Of a stretch of 64,000 nucleotides of DNA, positions 14,401 to 27,989 are shown in pieces. Numbering within the stretch: position 1 is the stretch's first letter; the number at the start of each line of letters is the position of its first letter. The notes under the pieces are model-generated. The model saw only the letters and a list, made by a program, of their open reading frames with translations, was not told where the DNA came from and ran no database searches. This DNA comes from Dromaius novaehollandiae (Eukaryota > Chordata > Aves > Casuariiformes > Dromaiidae), in the NCBI RefSeq assembly GCF_036370855.1, contig NC_088117.1, positions 9,300,001-9,364,000 of the forward strand, in the 5' to 3' direction. The translations under genes were made by a program, and so were the position numbers.

Positions 14401-15060
14401 GTTTGCATGTTTATAGCATTTTTGCAGATTAACCTCTCCACAGAAAGTTCACCTAAAGCTAAATGCAGATACTTCTGGAGTGGAAAATAGTGGGAGTTTA
14501 ATAATGCATAGCAACACCATGCAAGAACTCAAGTCAGGAATATTATACAGAAATAAAAACGCAGGGGCAAGGTTCAGAGTGAGCGAACCCAGTTACTCTG
14601 TCTAGAATTGCTTTGCGTAGCCCAGCTAATAACCTGCCTTCCAAAGCTGTAGTAGCATTGTTAAAGTATTACGAGTAGATATTACAAGTACACTTCAGTT
14701 CTATATCTCATCTTACAGCTAGCATCTTCCCGAGCAGGCTGCCTCCCGTCTAATACTACAGCATTATTCCAATATTGATTCTGAGGAAACAGAGCTTCCG
14801 AATCACCCGGGCAATGTTTTCTAGCATAGAAGGTTTCCACTGGGATCTGCCCTCAAGGCACTGACCCAGCAGCCCTGGTAGTTTGCGCGAGCTGCAAATA
14901 TCACGTTGCAAGGAGATGCGGGTGCAGCCCATTGATCTGATGGTCTCAGCCTCGTCCCCCGGGAAGGTATCTGTTACATAATTTAGCCGGGATGTCAGAG
15001 AGCTACTGTGGGCGAGAGAACCGTCTCAGAAACAGATGATCGTTTTCCTGGTTTTTTTTT
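5491..15060. other. Upstream gene-free region, AT-rich
   Basis: Mostly AT-rich unique sequence with no supportable exon. A TA/CA-rich stretch lies at about 11,600-11,645, an imperfect alternating purine-pyrimidine tract at about 12,372-12,402, and an AT-rich possible conserved element at about 9,590-9,910. A somewhat GC-richer section at 12.9-13.5 kb holds chance ORFs only. Confidence 0.45.
9590..9910. promoter_or_regulatory. Candidate conserved noncoding element upstream of NTNG2
   Basis: Unique AT-rich sequence with many homeodomain and SOX-like motifs (ATTATATAAT, CCATTGAATAAAA, CTTAATTGCAAATGAG, TAATAAAATTC) and no ORF. The octamer-like TTGCAAAT near 9,821 is of note. The assignment rests on composition only. 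Confidence 0.25.
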
Positions 15061-15074
15061 TCCCCCCCCTCTAT

Positions 15075-15410
15075 TGCTAGAAAATGCTCCTTGCCCTTCC
15101 ATGCCTCGCCCCGAGCCCCCAGCCCTCGGCGTGGCTTGGCTTCGAGGGGTGGCCACGGGAGAGGGCTCGTGCCTGGGGTCGGGCGCTCAGCTGCCTCCCG
15201 CGCCTCGGCTCCCGGGTCCCCCCGCGGGGTTGGTTCAGCAGAGCCCATTGCTGCAGCGCGGCAGCTCGCCGGCACCGCGCGCTTCGCTCCCTTTCTTGCA
15301 ATGAAGACGTCTGGTGACAGGCGAGCGATGGCTGGAGACATTGCTCCTGCACGGCGGGTCCAGCTGGCGAAAGACGGCGTGGAGACTGCCGAGGAGGAGT
15401 TCAGGCGCTA
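15075..15410. promoter_or_regulatory. Isolated CpG-dense island, about 12 kb upstream of NTNG2
   Basis: About 330 bp of GC-rich, CpG-dense sequence stands alone in AT-rich DNA. Open frames exist in several frames on both strands, as expected from GC content, and none resembles a known protein. It might be an alternative promoter, a noncoding-RNA promoter or an enhancer. No initiator or donor is clear enough to choose. Confidence 0.4.
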
Positions 15411-18400
15411 GCTGACCCCGGGGATCTCCTGATCGGACTCCACCTCCCTCCAAACTCTCTCCTGAGGCTTGAGCTCTAATCAGATTAATTTGTCTGTTGG
15501 CCGGTGAGGAATAACAGTCAATCTGAACTCCCAAAGTCTTATGGAAATTTGCCCATGTTCAGCGTATGATTTTTAAATATGAAGGCAAAAACAGATTTGC
15601 CAAAGAAGTTTCTCAGCTGGAGGAACGAGCTGCAGCAGAGAGCACAGCCAAAGGGGTAAAGCAGGCTGGGAGTACCGTGACACAGGGCTTGTCAGAGAAA
15701 AGAGGTTTCTCGCAATTTTCCTGCAAAGGCATTTTGCTCTGAGAATGAAAGCTAGACAGGATGTTACTGATGGTCTACATCTTATTTTCAATAAATGATG
15801 AACCTTCATGTCCCATGAAATATGAAAGTAGAAAGCTGCATTCTATTATATCCAGCAAAGCGTTTTTCCCCCCTCTTTTGTTTAAATATATTCATTATCA
15901 AAGGTATAGTGCCCTTGAGAAGCTGAGGCAGTTGCTTGTATTGCTCTGCAAGGAATTTAAGATACTTACAAAAGTTTTTACAAAAGATGATGCAGAGACG
16001 TGTTGCGTGTCTTTCAAGACCCCCAATCCATCTATTCAGAGCTGACACTTGCGCTGTAAAGAGACATCCTTGTCAAACTACTTACATATTGCATATACAA
16101 TGAGATAGCTCTCCATTTCTAGCACACCGGTTGCAGGAGCTGGAATTTAAAGCAGAAGGGCTCTGGACCTCTCCTTTCAGACTCTCTTGGCTCCGTGTGT
16201 GGAAATCATACTGGCAATAATGAAAGTTCAGCATTTACATTGAATGCATAGTACATGAGAGCGTATGAAAATATGCTGGTGAGAATGAATCCGGCTGGAT
16301 ACAATAACGTTTCCGTCCTGCTGCTTCACAAATTGTTGTTGTGCTGAGAGTTTTGGGGAGGGGGAGGGATGGTGTTTTGGGATGCAAGTTATCCCTGTAA
16401 GTCCCTTGCTCTGTGTCCTGCCGTTCAGCAGTGACACTTAGGAGAACAAATACATTTGTGTGCAGCATACAGACCTGCAATACAAGAGAAAGCAAACTGT
16501 CTCCGATGGCTGGTTTCTGAAAGTTAGCACTAGTAATAAGATTCAGTTGATCCCTTAGATATAGACCAGCTGCTATTACTGGTTTCATCTCATGACTCCT
16601 CTTTTCCTTTTACACCTCCTATGATTACTATTTTATTTTATTAATGCTCTTTCTAACATCTGCCTGTCCCTTTGACATACTGATCACTAGCCCATATACT
16701 ATCTTCATTTTTAATATGTGTTATTCCCTCACACATGGCTTAAAAGTAGGAACAATTAATTATCTTCTCAAACAATCACAACGGTTGCTCTTAGCCAGAT
16801 TTTGCTCAGTGCTGTGCAGTCACAACAGAGTAGCTCAACTGTCTTCAGCAGCTTGTAACCCAGTAACCAAAGTCACTAAAAGCGGATGCTTCAGCTGACG
16901 GGAAGCTTTCTACTACCATTACGTATTTCAAAAGCAAGAACACCATTGACATGTGAAGCGCATATGCTGGCCGCGATGGGGGCTAGAACAACTCCATCTT
17001 TATGCCAGCTTTGTCCGTAATGATTTCCCGCAGGCAGCCATATAAAATGATGTGAAAAATCTGAAAATGGGTGTTAACAATGCACTTTCTAAACTTGCTT
17101 AGTTAATGTAACTTAATAATCTCCGTGTACCAGCAGCTTGACTGCGCCTGCCAGAGTTCACTAGGTAAGTAGTTCTCCCTATAAGAAAAATACCTCTGTG
17201 CATAACTAACATGAGCATAATCTGCATTTACTAGCTCACTGCTGGGACTGGCTACATTGCTTAGGATGAGAACTGCCTGGGCTCCTTCCCTACAAATCAG
17301 GATAAACTCAACTTCTGTGGAAGGGCTTTTCTGGTAAAGGACTTGCAGATCCAGCTCTGTTCCAGTTTGGAGGCAAACATGAGCTTGAGCTCTCCCCACG
17401 CCTCCAGGATCCCATGGGAACGGTCCCTTCCCGCCGTGCCGGACGGAGCAGCCATTGCCCCAGGCTGCGTGGAGGCAGCTTCAGCCCAGCAGCCTGCCCA
17501 GGCTTCGCAGGGGCTGGAGGTCTCCAGAGGTGCCCCGCAAATATGCCCGTTCCCAAGGCAGGTGTCACGGCCAACTCCAGCAAGGATTTTCCTGCGTCTG
17601 CTCCACGGAGAAATCCATACACGGCTGAATGTCGCAGCTCCGAGAAGTCCTTGAGTTAAGTGACCTCGGCTGGCGAGGATGTGGTCCTGGGCGATGGCTA
17701 ATGGGTTTCGTATGACTCAGGTTTTCCGCTGCGTCCTTCCCTCTCTCCTTCACCAGCGTGCGTCTTGCTAGTTAGCGGCTGTGCAGCAACAGCTGTGCAG
17801 TACCGTGCCCATCTACAGGCGAGTTATTATTAACATCACTTCGACAAATTGTCACAAACCATTGGACATGATTCTTCCAAGCAGCCTGGTCACCGCAGCC
17901 CTCTAAGCAGACCTTCACATGCGCTTTTATCATTAAACAGCACGATTTGTGCACAGGATGAAAATGAAGGAATGTTTTCTGGCTGTCGGCAGAGGGAGGC
18001 TGTGCATCCCCTCCTGCCAGGGCCCGCGAGGGCTCCCGGCCGGGGCGGTTGAGCTGAAGAAGCGCTGAAGGAGAAGGTGCTGCCGTGAGCGGTGACTCTG
18101 CGATGTGGCAATTCAGGAGGTGGCACACGAAAGCTAATGCTGCAGTGCGATACTAGAGGGCACTGTAAACCTGGCAGTTTTGGCTTCCGAGTGGGACGAA
18201 GTAAAAATGCAAGTGTTTGCTATCTGCGGTCATTAAAGCTCTCCTGGTACTTAGTGCAAAATTAGCGCTAACCCCTGGGTCTTCGACAAATTAATTTGTG
18301 GAATTACATTCTGCTGTCGTTTATCCCCCCCTACGCTTACAGGACAGGATCCTTATTCACTGCCAGGCCTGGGCTATTGTATCATGTTGATAGAGGGGCT

Positions 18401-18975
18401 TTATTTCCCGTAAATGTGCAGTCAGGATAATACTTGGAGGAAAAGGGAGCAAGAACCATTATGGGAACTCAGGAACTTTTTTTTAAAGCTATCACTTAAA
18501 AGCAATGTGTTCATTAATTGGGAGCCAGACCACTGCCTGACTTCATTTAGAAAACCAATGGTTTTCTTTTATTGTGGTAGAGCAAGATTTCATCCTGTGT
18601 CTTTTATATATGCCAACATCAATTTTTTTCCATGCCTGCTTAAATATATGCACCTATCAGAGAATATGAGAATTCCTGCACTGCGATAAAACAGGGGGGT
18701 TTTGACCGTGCCTCTTAAAACGTATTTAAAAATAGGGATATGCTAGTTTAAATGAAACACTCCAACGAATGTGATCTTTAGAATAATGGATTTCCATACC
18801 TGTCTCCTCACCCATCACTTTAATTTGTAATTCAGTATGCAAATTAAGAAGCTTCAAACTGAAAACCAACAAACTGACAAGTAAACAAAACTTCCCAGTG
18901 TTAAACGTAAGGTGTTTACCGGACATGCAGAATCAAGCCCTCCGCTCCCACAATGTCACGTCCATCAGAAGTGCA
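15411..18975. other. Upstream gene-free region
   Basis: Unique sequence with no supportable gene. A moderately GC-rich patch at about 17,400-17,600 and 17,980-18,080 contains chance ORFs only. Confidence 0.45.
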
Positions 18976-20165
18976 CGCAGAACCACGGAGAAGGAGAGGG
19001 AAAGGGATCTTGCGAGGTCACCTAGTCCATCTCCTCCCCCCGGGGGAGGATCAGCTCTGCCTAAATCGTTCTTGACAGGTGTTTGTCTAACCTGTTCATC
19101 ACTGGAGGTTTTTAAGGAGATTCCACAACCTCCCTGGACGATCTATTCTGGTCCTCAGCTATTCTTAAAGATGGAACATTTTCCCCAATGTTTAACCTAA
19201 ATTTCGTTTGCTGCAGTTTAAGCCCATTACTTCTGTCCTACCCCAGTGGACAGGGACAACAGTTTATTACTTTTGCAGCATCTTTTGACATTTGGAAGAT
19301 TGCTACTGTATCTTCCCTCAGTCTTAAGGAACCAGCTGTAGCTCTTCCTCTCTTTCTCAGTACTTTTGTTTTCTAGACCTCCAACTATTCTTTTCATTTT
19401 CCACGCTTTTCTGCAAGGCCGATGACCAAACCAGGGCACACTGCTCCTCCCAGACACCTAGTACACCTGGGAGCAGGCTGTAGCATGTCACACTCTTTAC
19501 AAACCCTGGTGTCACCTTTGCCTTCTCTCACACCAAGGTACCATAGTTGGCCCAGGGTTAATTTGTTGTCCACAGTATTACCCCTTTTCTGCAGAAATGC
19601 CACCTACGTGTTCATTTCCTGACATGTATTTCAATGGTTCTCGTACATTCTGCTTTGCGCTTGTCCTTTTCGAACATCAGGCTATTCTTCCCAGATTGCT
19701 TCCTCAGTTTGCAGAGTTTATGAATCCTCCTCCTGTTTTCCAAGAGCACTTTAAGCCCCTCTCAGCCTGATGTTGTCAGCAGACGCAGTCAGTCTACTCC
19801 ATATGCCATTACCCAGGTCACTAATGAAAACATTGAGTAATGCCAGACCCCGCACAGCCCCCTGCGGCACCCTGCTCAAGACATCCTTCCACTTTGACAA
19901 TAAAGAGACGATAGCTTTTCAGTATGCTTTCCCGGCCACTTAGGTACCTTACAGCATTTCTTTTAGACCGTATTTCCCCTCCTTGCTCGTGGGAATGTCA
20001 CGAAACAGCGTCAAAAGCCTTACTACAGTCAAGATGTATCACATCTCCGGTTTCTCCCCTCTCTGCGAGACCTGCTACCCCGTCTCAGGACAGTTAGACC
20101 GGTCCGATGTGATTTACTCTTGACAAGACCATGGCTTGTGTGGCGACCGTGTACCTTAATGCCAA
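18976..20165 (-). mobile_element. Decayed CR1-type LINE (3' part)
   Basis: The + strand shows a series of phrases diagnostic of the reverse complement of an amniote CR1 3' region: GCGAGGTCACCTAGTCCATC, CAGGTGTTTGTCTAACCTGT, GATTCCACAACCTCCCTGGA, AAGCCCATTACTTCTGTCCT, CCCTGCGGCACCCTGCTC, TCAAAAGCCTTACTACAGTC and AGATGTATCACATCTCCGG. They occur in the expected order, so the copy is nearly continuous over about 1.2 kb with the element's 3' end at the left. Many substitutions and no open reverse-transcriptase frame show it is old and inactive. CR1 is the dominant LINE of birds, crocodilians and turtles, which supports the taxon guess. End points are approximate. Confidence 0.85.
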
Positions 20166-23100
20166 TGTCTTGCCTCGACTTTGGATCTAAGCGAGCAAAA
20201 CTCTGTCCCCACTGAAGTAAGGGTCAAAACTCCCAGCATCCAAGAATGACGTCAGCATGTCCAGGATTTCACCCTGGCAGTGGAATTGCCATCGCGCTTG
20301 CACTCACGTTGGTGAGCGACGCTTCATTTCCCCTGGGCACTGCAGCCACAGAACACAGCACAGGGAGACCACGGAGGCCACAGCGGTGCTGAGCTTCGCG
20401 GACCCCGCGTACCGTTGCCTTGCTTACACACAGTCCCTCTGCCTCCCTCACGCAATGAAAGAAACTGCATTATCTGGTGCTACATGATTTCATTAGTATC
20501 CTTGGTGCAACGGGTCAGATTCGATATAGGTGGAAGCAGGTATAATTTACACGCTGAAGGGAGCTGGAAGAAGGTGTAAATTACTCAAGCACAGGCTACC
20601 TAACATTCACTTAAAATTCGCTCCGAATTTGGCACCAGATATATTGGAGATAATCAAGTTTTCCTTTTAAAGATCCTGTGTATTTAAAACCTGCTGTGTT
20701 TAATTTTTGCAGTCACAACAATGCTCATTCATAAATATTTCCTCATGTTTGATCCTATTAGTATGTGCAGCACAGGGCTTGATTAATGGACTAGAACAAT
20801 AGAACCAAATATATTTGGGGCTCTGGAATACCACTTTGTAACGCCTAATATTGGACAAGATATTACAGGCAGGCTTGCCTTCTGACTGGATTTGATTGTG
20901 CTTCAATTTGGGGAAACTCAGACACTGATCTTGGATAACATCTGAATTTCAAGTGAGACCTAATTTCACAGCACGCTGGACCCAACCTTGAGGTCTGCAC
21001 ATTTCCAGCTTTGGATTCTTCACAGTTTGGATGCAAATGCTGTTTCTTAGCCCTGTCTCTCGGGAATCCACAACATATTCATCAACTTGTTGTACCTAAG
21101 AGCCCTGTCCAACTGTATTTGGAAGACCTTAATTTGACTTCAGTAGGAGTTTAACAAAATTAATAACTAATATTAAACTGGATTCCTAGTGGGGATGCTA
21201 GGACAATACCCTTTGATAACTGCATTAATCTGGTGCAATTGTGTTGATATCAGCCTTGTTCATCCCATGTGTGCTCAGTGCCATCTTGGCATGCATATGA
21301 AATATGCAGATCTGGGGGATACACGTTAATAGTGGGTCCATCTGCTAGGATCTTTTATTAAAGGGAAGTGTGAATGCAGTTGCCATGCAATATACTCTTA
21401 CACACAAAGACCATGAGTTACAAAAACAAGGGAAAACATCTCATGCTTTTGCCATTGGTATCTCACATTCACCATTTCTGCAGCTGATTTTCATTTTAGT
21501 TTAGAAATTTTCACAAAAATGAAATTTGAGTGGAAAAGCTGAACAGTTAGCAATGACTGTGCGTATATATGCATGCGCATCTCTTCCTCTCTAGTGACAG
21601 ACAGGATATTACTTTTCCACTGCATACGAAATTAATACCAGAAGCATAAGAAAAGGCATGTAAATTCCAGCCCTTAAAGCCTGATCCGGATCTGACTTGT
21701 ACTGCTGAGACAACTATAACCGAGAGGAAAACTACCTGTTCAAGTCAAAAAGAAGATAATCCAGAGCTGCCGAATGGAGAGCCAAGCTAAAACTTCAGCT
21801 CAGCCTTGAATATGGAGTCATAGCCCCATGCCTTCATAGGATACGGATGTTCTGCTGTGCTGCTCTGTCTCTTTTCCTGTGATAAACAATTCTTTCAATT
21901 ATATCCAGAAGGAAGAAGCTCCTATGGCTCATCGTTCTGGTGAACTGCTGTGCCCTTAGCTTGTCTCTCCTGTGGATGTGTGCTGTTCCATGCTAATAGT
22001 TCGGGGGAGTATGCTATAATTTATTTAACAGTTGGCAGGTCAAACCTAAATGCCCTAGATATGCAAGTGCTGATTTGGATGTGGAGGGAAGAAGGTGTCC
22101 TGATGACATAAAGTCAAAGTAGCCATGATTATGGATATTCTGAATCCAGGCCCTGCCTTTTGCCCACCAGCCTGCGGAGACGGAGAGCTTTCGTTGCTGC
22201 AGCTGGCTCTGATTCTCACAGCCACCCCACAAGGCTGGACTGAGCAATTGCTCCTTTATTCAAGGGCGCTGACACGCTAAGTACCGAGCGGGCCCATATT
22301 CTCCTCCTTGTTTAACAGCTATTTGAGTAGGCAGGAGAGTAAGCAAGAAGATGGGTTTTTTCCATATCTTCAATATGCAAATAGATCAGTGACACTCAGC
22401 TCTCTCTTCACTGCTTCCAACATACATGACACAGATGATGCTGTTCCCATTGACAGACTCAAACTGGAGGCTTGGTGAAAAGCAGCTCGCTGAGTTTCCA
22501 TCCGCGTACAGCTGAGATGGTGGTTGGGTAGGGAAAGTCCCTGCCCTCGAGAATACGTCAGCCCCACTGACCATGTCCACAAATGTTTTAGCTGTGCTGG
22601 GGATCTGAAAAGCCAGTTAGACTCCCAATTATTCCTGGAAGATCAGGTCATAGTGCTGCTTGGTGTGGCCCCGTTTGTGTCTGCCCAAGGGACTGTTACC
22701 TTTCCTCCCTATCTACAAGCATAGCTACTGCAACTTGGGCTAGAGCCAGCGGAGATGTTGCAGCAAGTATTCACCTGGCACACGACCTGAGAAAAAGCTG
22801 AGCACTGAGATTGATTATATATGTATTTATAAAGTTCCAGTGATGCAAATAGCATATTAGCATAACTGGGTCAATTATTTGGCAATCAGCACATGTGTGC
22901 CTGGGAGGGAAGCATGTGCCTGTATCTGCTGTTTTTGCGCTGCTGAACACATCACCTGCTTGGAAGAGAATAGATGTGTTTACCCCAGTGTTAAAGAAAG
23001 AAAGAAGAGCAAGTCAACCTTCCACAGCTAGCTGATTATGCATTTTCCACATCAAATTGTCAGCATTTATTCAATTACTTCACTCATTACAAGTGTGTTC

Positions 23101-26100
23101 TTCAACCACTAACCTAAAAACCCTCCCTGCTGCTGTCAACTCCATTAGAAGTGACACGCTCCTTCCTCGGGATAAAAAGAGCCTGTGAAAGCGTCTTCCT
23201 CCAGCACGAGGTCCTGGGCTGGCATTCCCGCTTTTAAAGCACATACGTGCTCCGAGGCAGGGATTAGAGGAATTCGCAGGGCTCTGTCGAGGATGCACAG
23301 GAGATCCGCAGAGCCACAGATACCCTCCCAAACACTTCCATTTTAATAGTAAGGTAAAAGGCAAGTTCCCCTTCGGAGGGGTTGTTAATTATAGATCTCT
23401 CCTCTAAAAGCTCCTCCTGTTTCTACCCATACATACTCCCCCAGAGCCGGTAAAGATAAGGAAAGCCTATCTTCCCCCAAATCAAATAAATCTTAAATGC
23501 TTCCTGAGCTGATTCACTTGGCTAAGCGCTGATTTGATATATGAAACAAAAGACGAGGCACAGAAAGCAACATATTTACCCTGTGTCAAGGTGAAGCACT
23601 TCCCATCACCCAGCTGATCTCTCCAGGAGTTAATGCGCATCAATAATATTTAAATGATCAAAGTTTTTCAGCAATGACAGTGACGCTTTTTTGACTTGTC
23701 ATGCTTGTTTTCCTTAAAGAGGCAATGACCTGCTGTAGTTCAGGCTTGCAGTTTGGCACGCAGGAGCATTTTGAGAAGCGTTATCTCCCTCCCAGAACAA
23801 CAGCCTCATGTTTCCCTGCACAACAACCTTTCCTAGCCTAAAATGCTTTGCATCCCATTTCCTTGATCTGGCTAAGTGCTCGTGTGCTGAAAATCCCACC
23901 CTCCCTCCAGCTGTCCTTCTGGCAGGCAAGAGGCAGCGTCGCCTCTCCGGGGAGCGCAGCCACTGCTCCTTTGCTTATCTAATCAGGGAGGGCAAAACGC
24001 ACCGAGGGCCCTGTGAAACCTTGCGAGCGGCAGAAGCTGCAGGCCAGGGCTTGGCAGGAGGGGGGGAGCCACCGCGGGAGGGGGAACTCTCCCCTCCCGG
24101 TGCGTGTGCTCCGTGCCAGCTCCCCAACAGCCTTCGCAAGGGGAAAAAAACAGTGTCCTTCGGGCACTGAGCCGTGAGGCTCTTCCCTCTTGTCCTTGGC
24201 GGGGATTCGTGTGCGCCCAGGAGCTGGGGGCCGGGAATGCCTGTGGTCTGGCCCGCGGGCCCCCCCTGCCCACTTGGACTGCGTGTACCAAAGCTGGGTG
24301 ATGCTCAGTTTCTCAGGCGTTATGTGATTTTTCCAGTATTCATTCCAAATACAAAATACCATGCCACTCTTCCTTTTCAAACTGGTGGGTTTTGTCTTTG
24401 AATCAAGCACAAGAAATCGGGAAACACAAACTTTCCCATTCTGGCGAAGCTGGGAGATTTTTTTCACGTCCAGCTGACGAAGAACGACGAAGGACGGCAC
24501 AAGGCGCAGGGTGGCGAGATGAGCCACGGCTCCCCGAGGAGCACCAGGCTCAGGCTGCAACACGCTTCCCCTCCCACATCCCTAATGTCCCAAATTTCCT
24601 CCTGTTCCACGGAAACATCTCTCCCGAGGTCCTGGGAGCTGCAGCCTACACGCAGGGAGAAAGGCACCGCTGGAAGTACGGGCCAGGCTGAGATGGGTTT
24701 GGCAAATACTGCCCAAGACCCTCCCGTGAAAAGGGTTTCTCGCCTGCTCCTGGGCTCAAAGACAGTTATTAGCCTTGAGTTTCCACCTAATAAAATGCTT
24801 ACTCACTTGCAGAAAGCACTTTGACATCCTTGGCTGCACATTGCTAGATAAGGACTATAAAAAGAACGTATTGCTATTATAGGTGATACAGCAATATGTA
24901 TCCTCAAATGAAAGATCCTTCATAAGCCCGGTTATTATTCTGTCACTAATCTTGGATCTCGCTCCACGGGCTCCGCTCTGCTCGTGTGCTCGCGAGTACG
25001 GCTCCGCCGAAACCGGGGACCGCAGGGCGTCACGTTTTCCTTCTGCCGTTGCAGTTTATCCTCTCTCATCCCAAGTCAGGGAAATGCTCCCCTCTCCTCC
25101 TGCACATGTCAAAAATCACCGTTTGCCATTTAGATTTAGGCAGCCAAACACAGCCACCGTATAACCAGGTGCAAGTCTGCATATGTCAATAGAATTACAC
25201 CTGCCTGTAATGGGTTTCCACTTGGCCCTGGAGCCCTGGGGATCCCTGCGGGAGCAGAAGCTGTATTAAATATTAAGGGCCTATTCTCCACCCTTGCCTG
25301 CGCTGTAGTAATTAAATACCAGCGCAGAGCACTGATGTGCAGCCTGGCTCCGGTGCGTGAGAAGGTGCCGCTCCGCACGCGGGAGGGGGCCGCGCTGCCC
25401 CTCGGGGGAAGCACATCCGTGTCGCTCCTCGGGGACTTTGCCCCGAGCAGGAAACGATACTGAGCGCTAAGGATCGGCAAAACGCGCCCCGGCAAAGGCA
25501 TGCGAACGGTCTAAAATTGCACATTCGCTGCAACTGCTCCCCATTCCTTCCTGCCTGCGAAAAGGGCCCTGCCGGGTGGTTTGCAGTCGCTTCCTTGGGG
25601 CTCTCGTGTCTGTTAGTGCCACAGACCATCTCCCTCCTCCACAGCATGAAGGGCCCTTGGAGTCGGACCTGTCCACAAGCACAGTGCCATTTCCCACCCT
25701 GCGGCTCCGCGCCGGGGTCCCCGAATTGCTGCGCAAGCTTGGCCCCACGCGGCCGCCCCAGCCTCTCCGGGGCGCAACTAGTTAATCCCGGTGATTTGCC
25801 TGGGACTGGCTCCGTTTACCTGCGTACCTACAAGTATTACTGCTAGCTTCTGCTCGCTCAGCTTGCAGGGCGGAGAAAAACGACTTTGGGTTTTCTTTAA
25901 ATGCCGAGTAGTTCGGAAGTGTGACAACTTATACTGTGCTGCTGTTCCTCCCAACTGAAACCTAATGATGCATGCATATCACTTAACTCCGATGTCGATA
26001 ATCAGCACACCACTCGGTCTTTGCCGGAGCTATTAGAAGGCATGAAAATGAAATACCAACTCCTTTTTATCCTGTTACTGTACCATAATAACTAATAAAG

Positions 26101-27329
26101 GAGTAATAAGCGAGACATGGGGAATTTCCAGGGGAGTCATTACTACGGACAAGACCCGAAGGCACCAAGTGAAATCCAGGAATGTTGGCCAGTGCTGAAC
26201 TCCCAGCCAGCGCTGCTCGCTCAAGTGATGCTGCTGTCGGAAAGTAAGCGCTCACAGCAAAAAAATGGCATGTGGGAAGTATTGTCCTTGCTCCAGTCAG
26301 AGGAGCAGAGATGGAGCCAGGGTCAAAGGCAGCCTTGCAGGTGAAGCCCACCTTGCGTCTCTGCGAGGCTTTCGGGCCAGGCCCCCCTCGAGATACGCTC
26401 CATCATTTCATGGGTCTCACTTGTGCACCAGGATATGGGAAACACGTTTCCCAGGAGAGCTCTAAGCCACCTCTGCCCTGTCGCAGGGCGGATCCTGTGT
26501 TTTCCAGGGGCTCCTGAATGGGAGAAGCCCCATAAAGACCACAGAGCAATAGGTCCAGCTAAGTCAGGTAACATTTTGAGTAGACAAGGTTGCAAACCAC
26601 ATGCAAGAGAGAGAGCACACTTTCTGACTTAGAAATTACCGAATTCTTAGTTAGGAAGGAGCAGTCGGTGTTTGGTGGTGGCGTACATGGGGGGCAGTGA
26701 GGGCTCTTTGGTTTTCCTCCCCATAAACAAACCTCCACGCAACCACGCGCGTGTCAAAAGCCTGATGCTGCTCGGGGACAGTCCTGTCTCCCCGCATCCC
26801 CCCGGCGCAGGGCGAGCTGGGCCTTCGCCTGCGTGGTTTTCTCACCCTTCCGCAGCCGAAGCCTCCTCTGCCCCTCAGCGCAGCCACGGGACATGATCTT
26901 TGCATCACCTATAGCTTCTGCTGCTCAGGGCTGGGAGGTGTTATCACACTTTACAGCTCTGCGTGCTAATCCCCTGCCTTGTCAAAGAAAAGCTGGTTTG
27001 GTTAAATCCCAGAGCACATTCCCACCATTATCAAAGCATTTCCCGGCCATCTGATTACCCATCTCCGAGTTTTTGCTTTGTTTATCCTATTAATTCCAGC
27101 CTCCCCCTCTTCCCCCGCCACACACACACGCAACTTCATTTACGGCATCGCTGCCAGCAGCAGCCTCCCCAAAATATCAGGGCACAGCACCGACAACTTA
27201 CACGTGCGGGGAAACCCTCGTGACTAGAGCTTTTTCCTCGAGCAAACATGAGCTCATGATTTTTTTAAGCCCTTTTTTAAAAAAAAAGAAGAAGAAGAAG
27301 GAAGAAAGGAGTGGCACGCCCGGGCCTCC
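20166..27329. other. Proximal upstream region of NTNG2, no gene seen
   Basis: AT-rich on the left, with GC-richer patches from about 23.9 kb (23,900-24,260 and 25,330-25,780) approaching the promoter. No ORF shows domain or splice evidence. A purine-rich A/GAA tract at about 27,279-27,310 marks the left edge of the CpG island. Confidence 0.5.
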
Positions 27330-27465
27330 CGGTTATCTAACCAGCGGCAGCGCCGCGGAGCCCGGCGCCGATCCCGCCCCGCAGCGCCCGCCGGAGCCGC
27401 GCTGCCCCCGCGCCGGGCCGCGCTGCAGCCTCCCCGCGCGCAGCCTCCTCTTCCTCGCGCGGGCT

Positions 27466-27500
27466 TTGCTTTTTTTTCTCTCTCTCTCTTTTTTTTTTTT
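27466..27500 (+). repeat. Polypyrimidine T/(CT)n tract in the promoter
   Basis: A T-run, a short CT repeat and a second T-run follow one another inside the CpG island, about 150 bp upstream of the TATA-like element. A purine-rich A/GAA tract lies upstream at about 27,279-27,310. Such tracts can form triplex DNA or exclude nucleosomes; here that is inference only. Confidence 0.8.
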
Positions 27501-27654
27501 GCCTCCTCCCTCCGCTCCCCGCTCGCATTTCCTCCCTGCACCTTTAAGAAGCGCGTTGCTCGCCGCTGGGATGGTGTGTGCTAAAGCTGCACAGAGGAAG
27601 TTACGCAGCCTGGATCAGGCACGGAGATAAAAGCTCCGATCGGGATTGAAAGTG

Positions 27655-27846
27655 ATAGCAAAAGGGATTTCGGCCTCGGCATTAACTTGCGCGGGGAGCC
27701 GGGGATTGCACAAAGCTCCCCGGCCATCTGCCCTTGGGGCCGGCGAGCCGCGGCGGGGCCGCGCTGCCGCCGCCCGCCGCCCCCGGGGGGGCCCCGGCCC
27801 CGAAGTTCACTTGCGCGCCGGGACCCGCCGCCGCCGCTGCCTCCCG
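27655..27846 (+). other. NTNG2: Putative noncoding first exon of NTNG2 (5' UTR)
   Basis: The 3' boundary is set by the donor GTAAGG at 27,847. The 5' boundary is a guess, placed about 30 bp downstream of the TATA-like GATAAAAG. The segment has no ATG opening into the netrin frame, as expected for a 5' UTR exon. It would join the acceptor at 30,514-30,515. An alternative is that transcription starts further upstream or directly in the second exon. Confidence 0.35.
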
Positions 27847-27886
27847 GTAAGGACGCGCAGCGCCGAGCACCGCCGCTCCCGCGGAA

Positions 27887-27915
27887 GGGGGGGGGGAGGG
27901 CGGAGGGGAGGGGGG
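27887..27915 (+). repeat. G-run cluster (potential G-quadruplex) near first-exon donor
   Basis: A G10 run followed within 20 bp by further GGG, GG, GGGG and GGGGGG runs, 40 bp past the putative first-exon donor. This pattern satisfies the usual G-quadruplex spacing rules. It is on the non-template strand, so it would also be present in the nascent RNA. Confidence 0.7.
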
Positions 27916-27989
27916 CTCTGCCCGCCGTGCGCGACCCCCGCCCCCCAATTCCCCATCCCTCCGCGGAGCCGGCACCCCCCAAACCGGGA

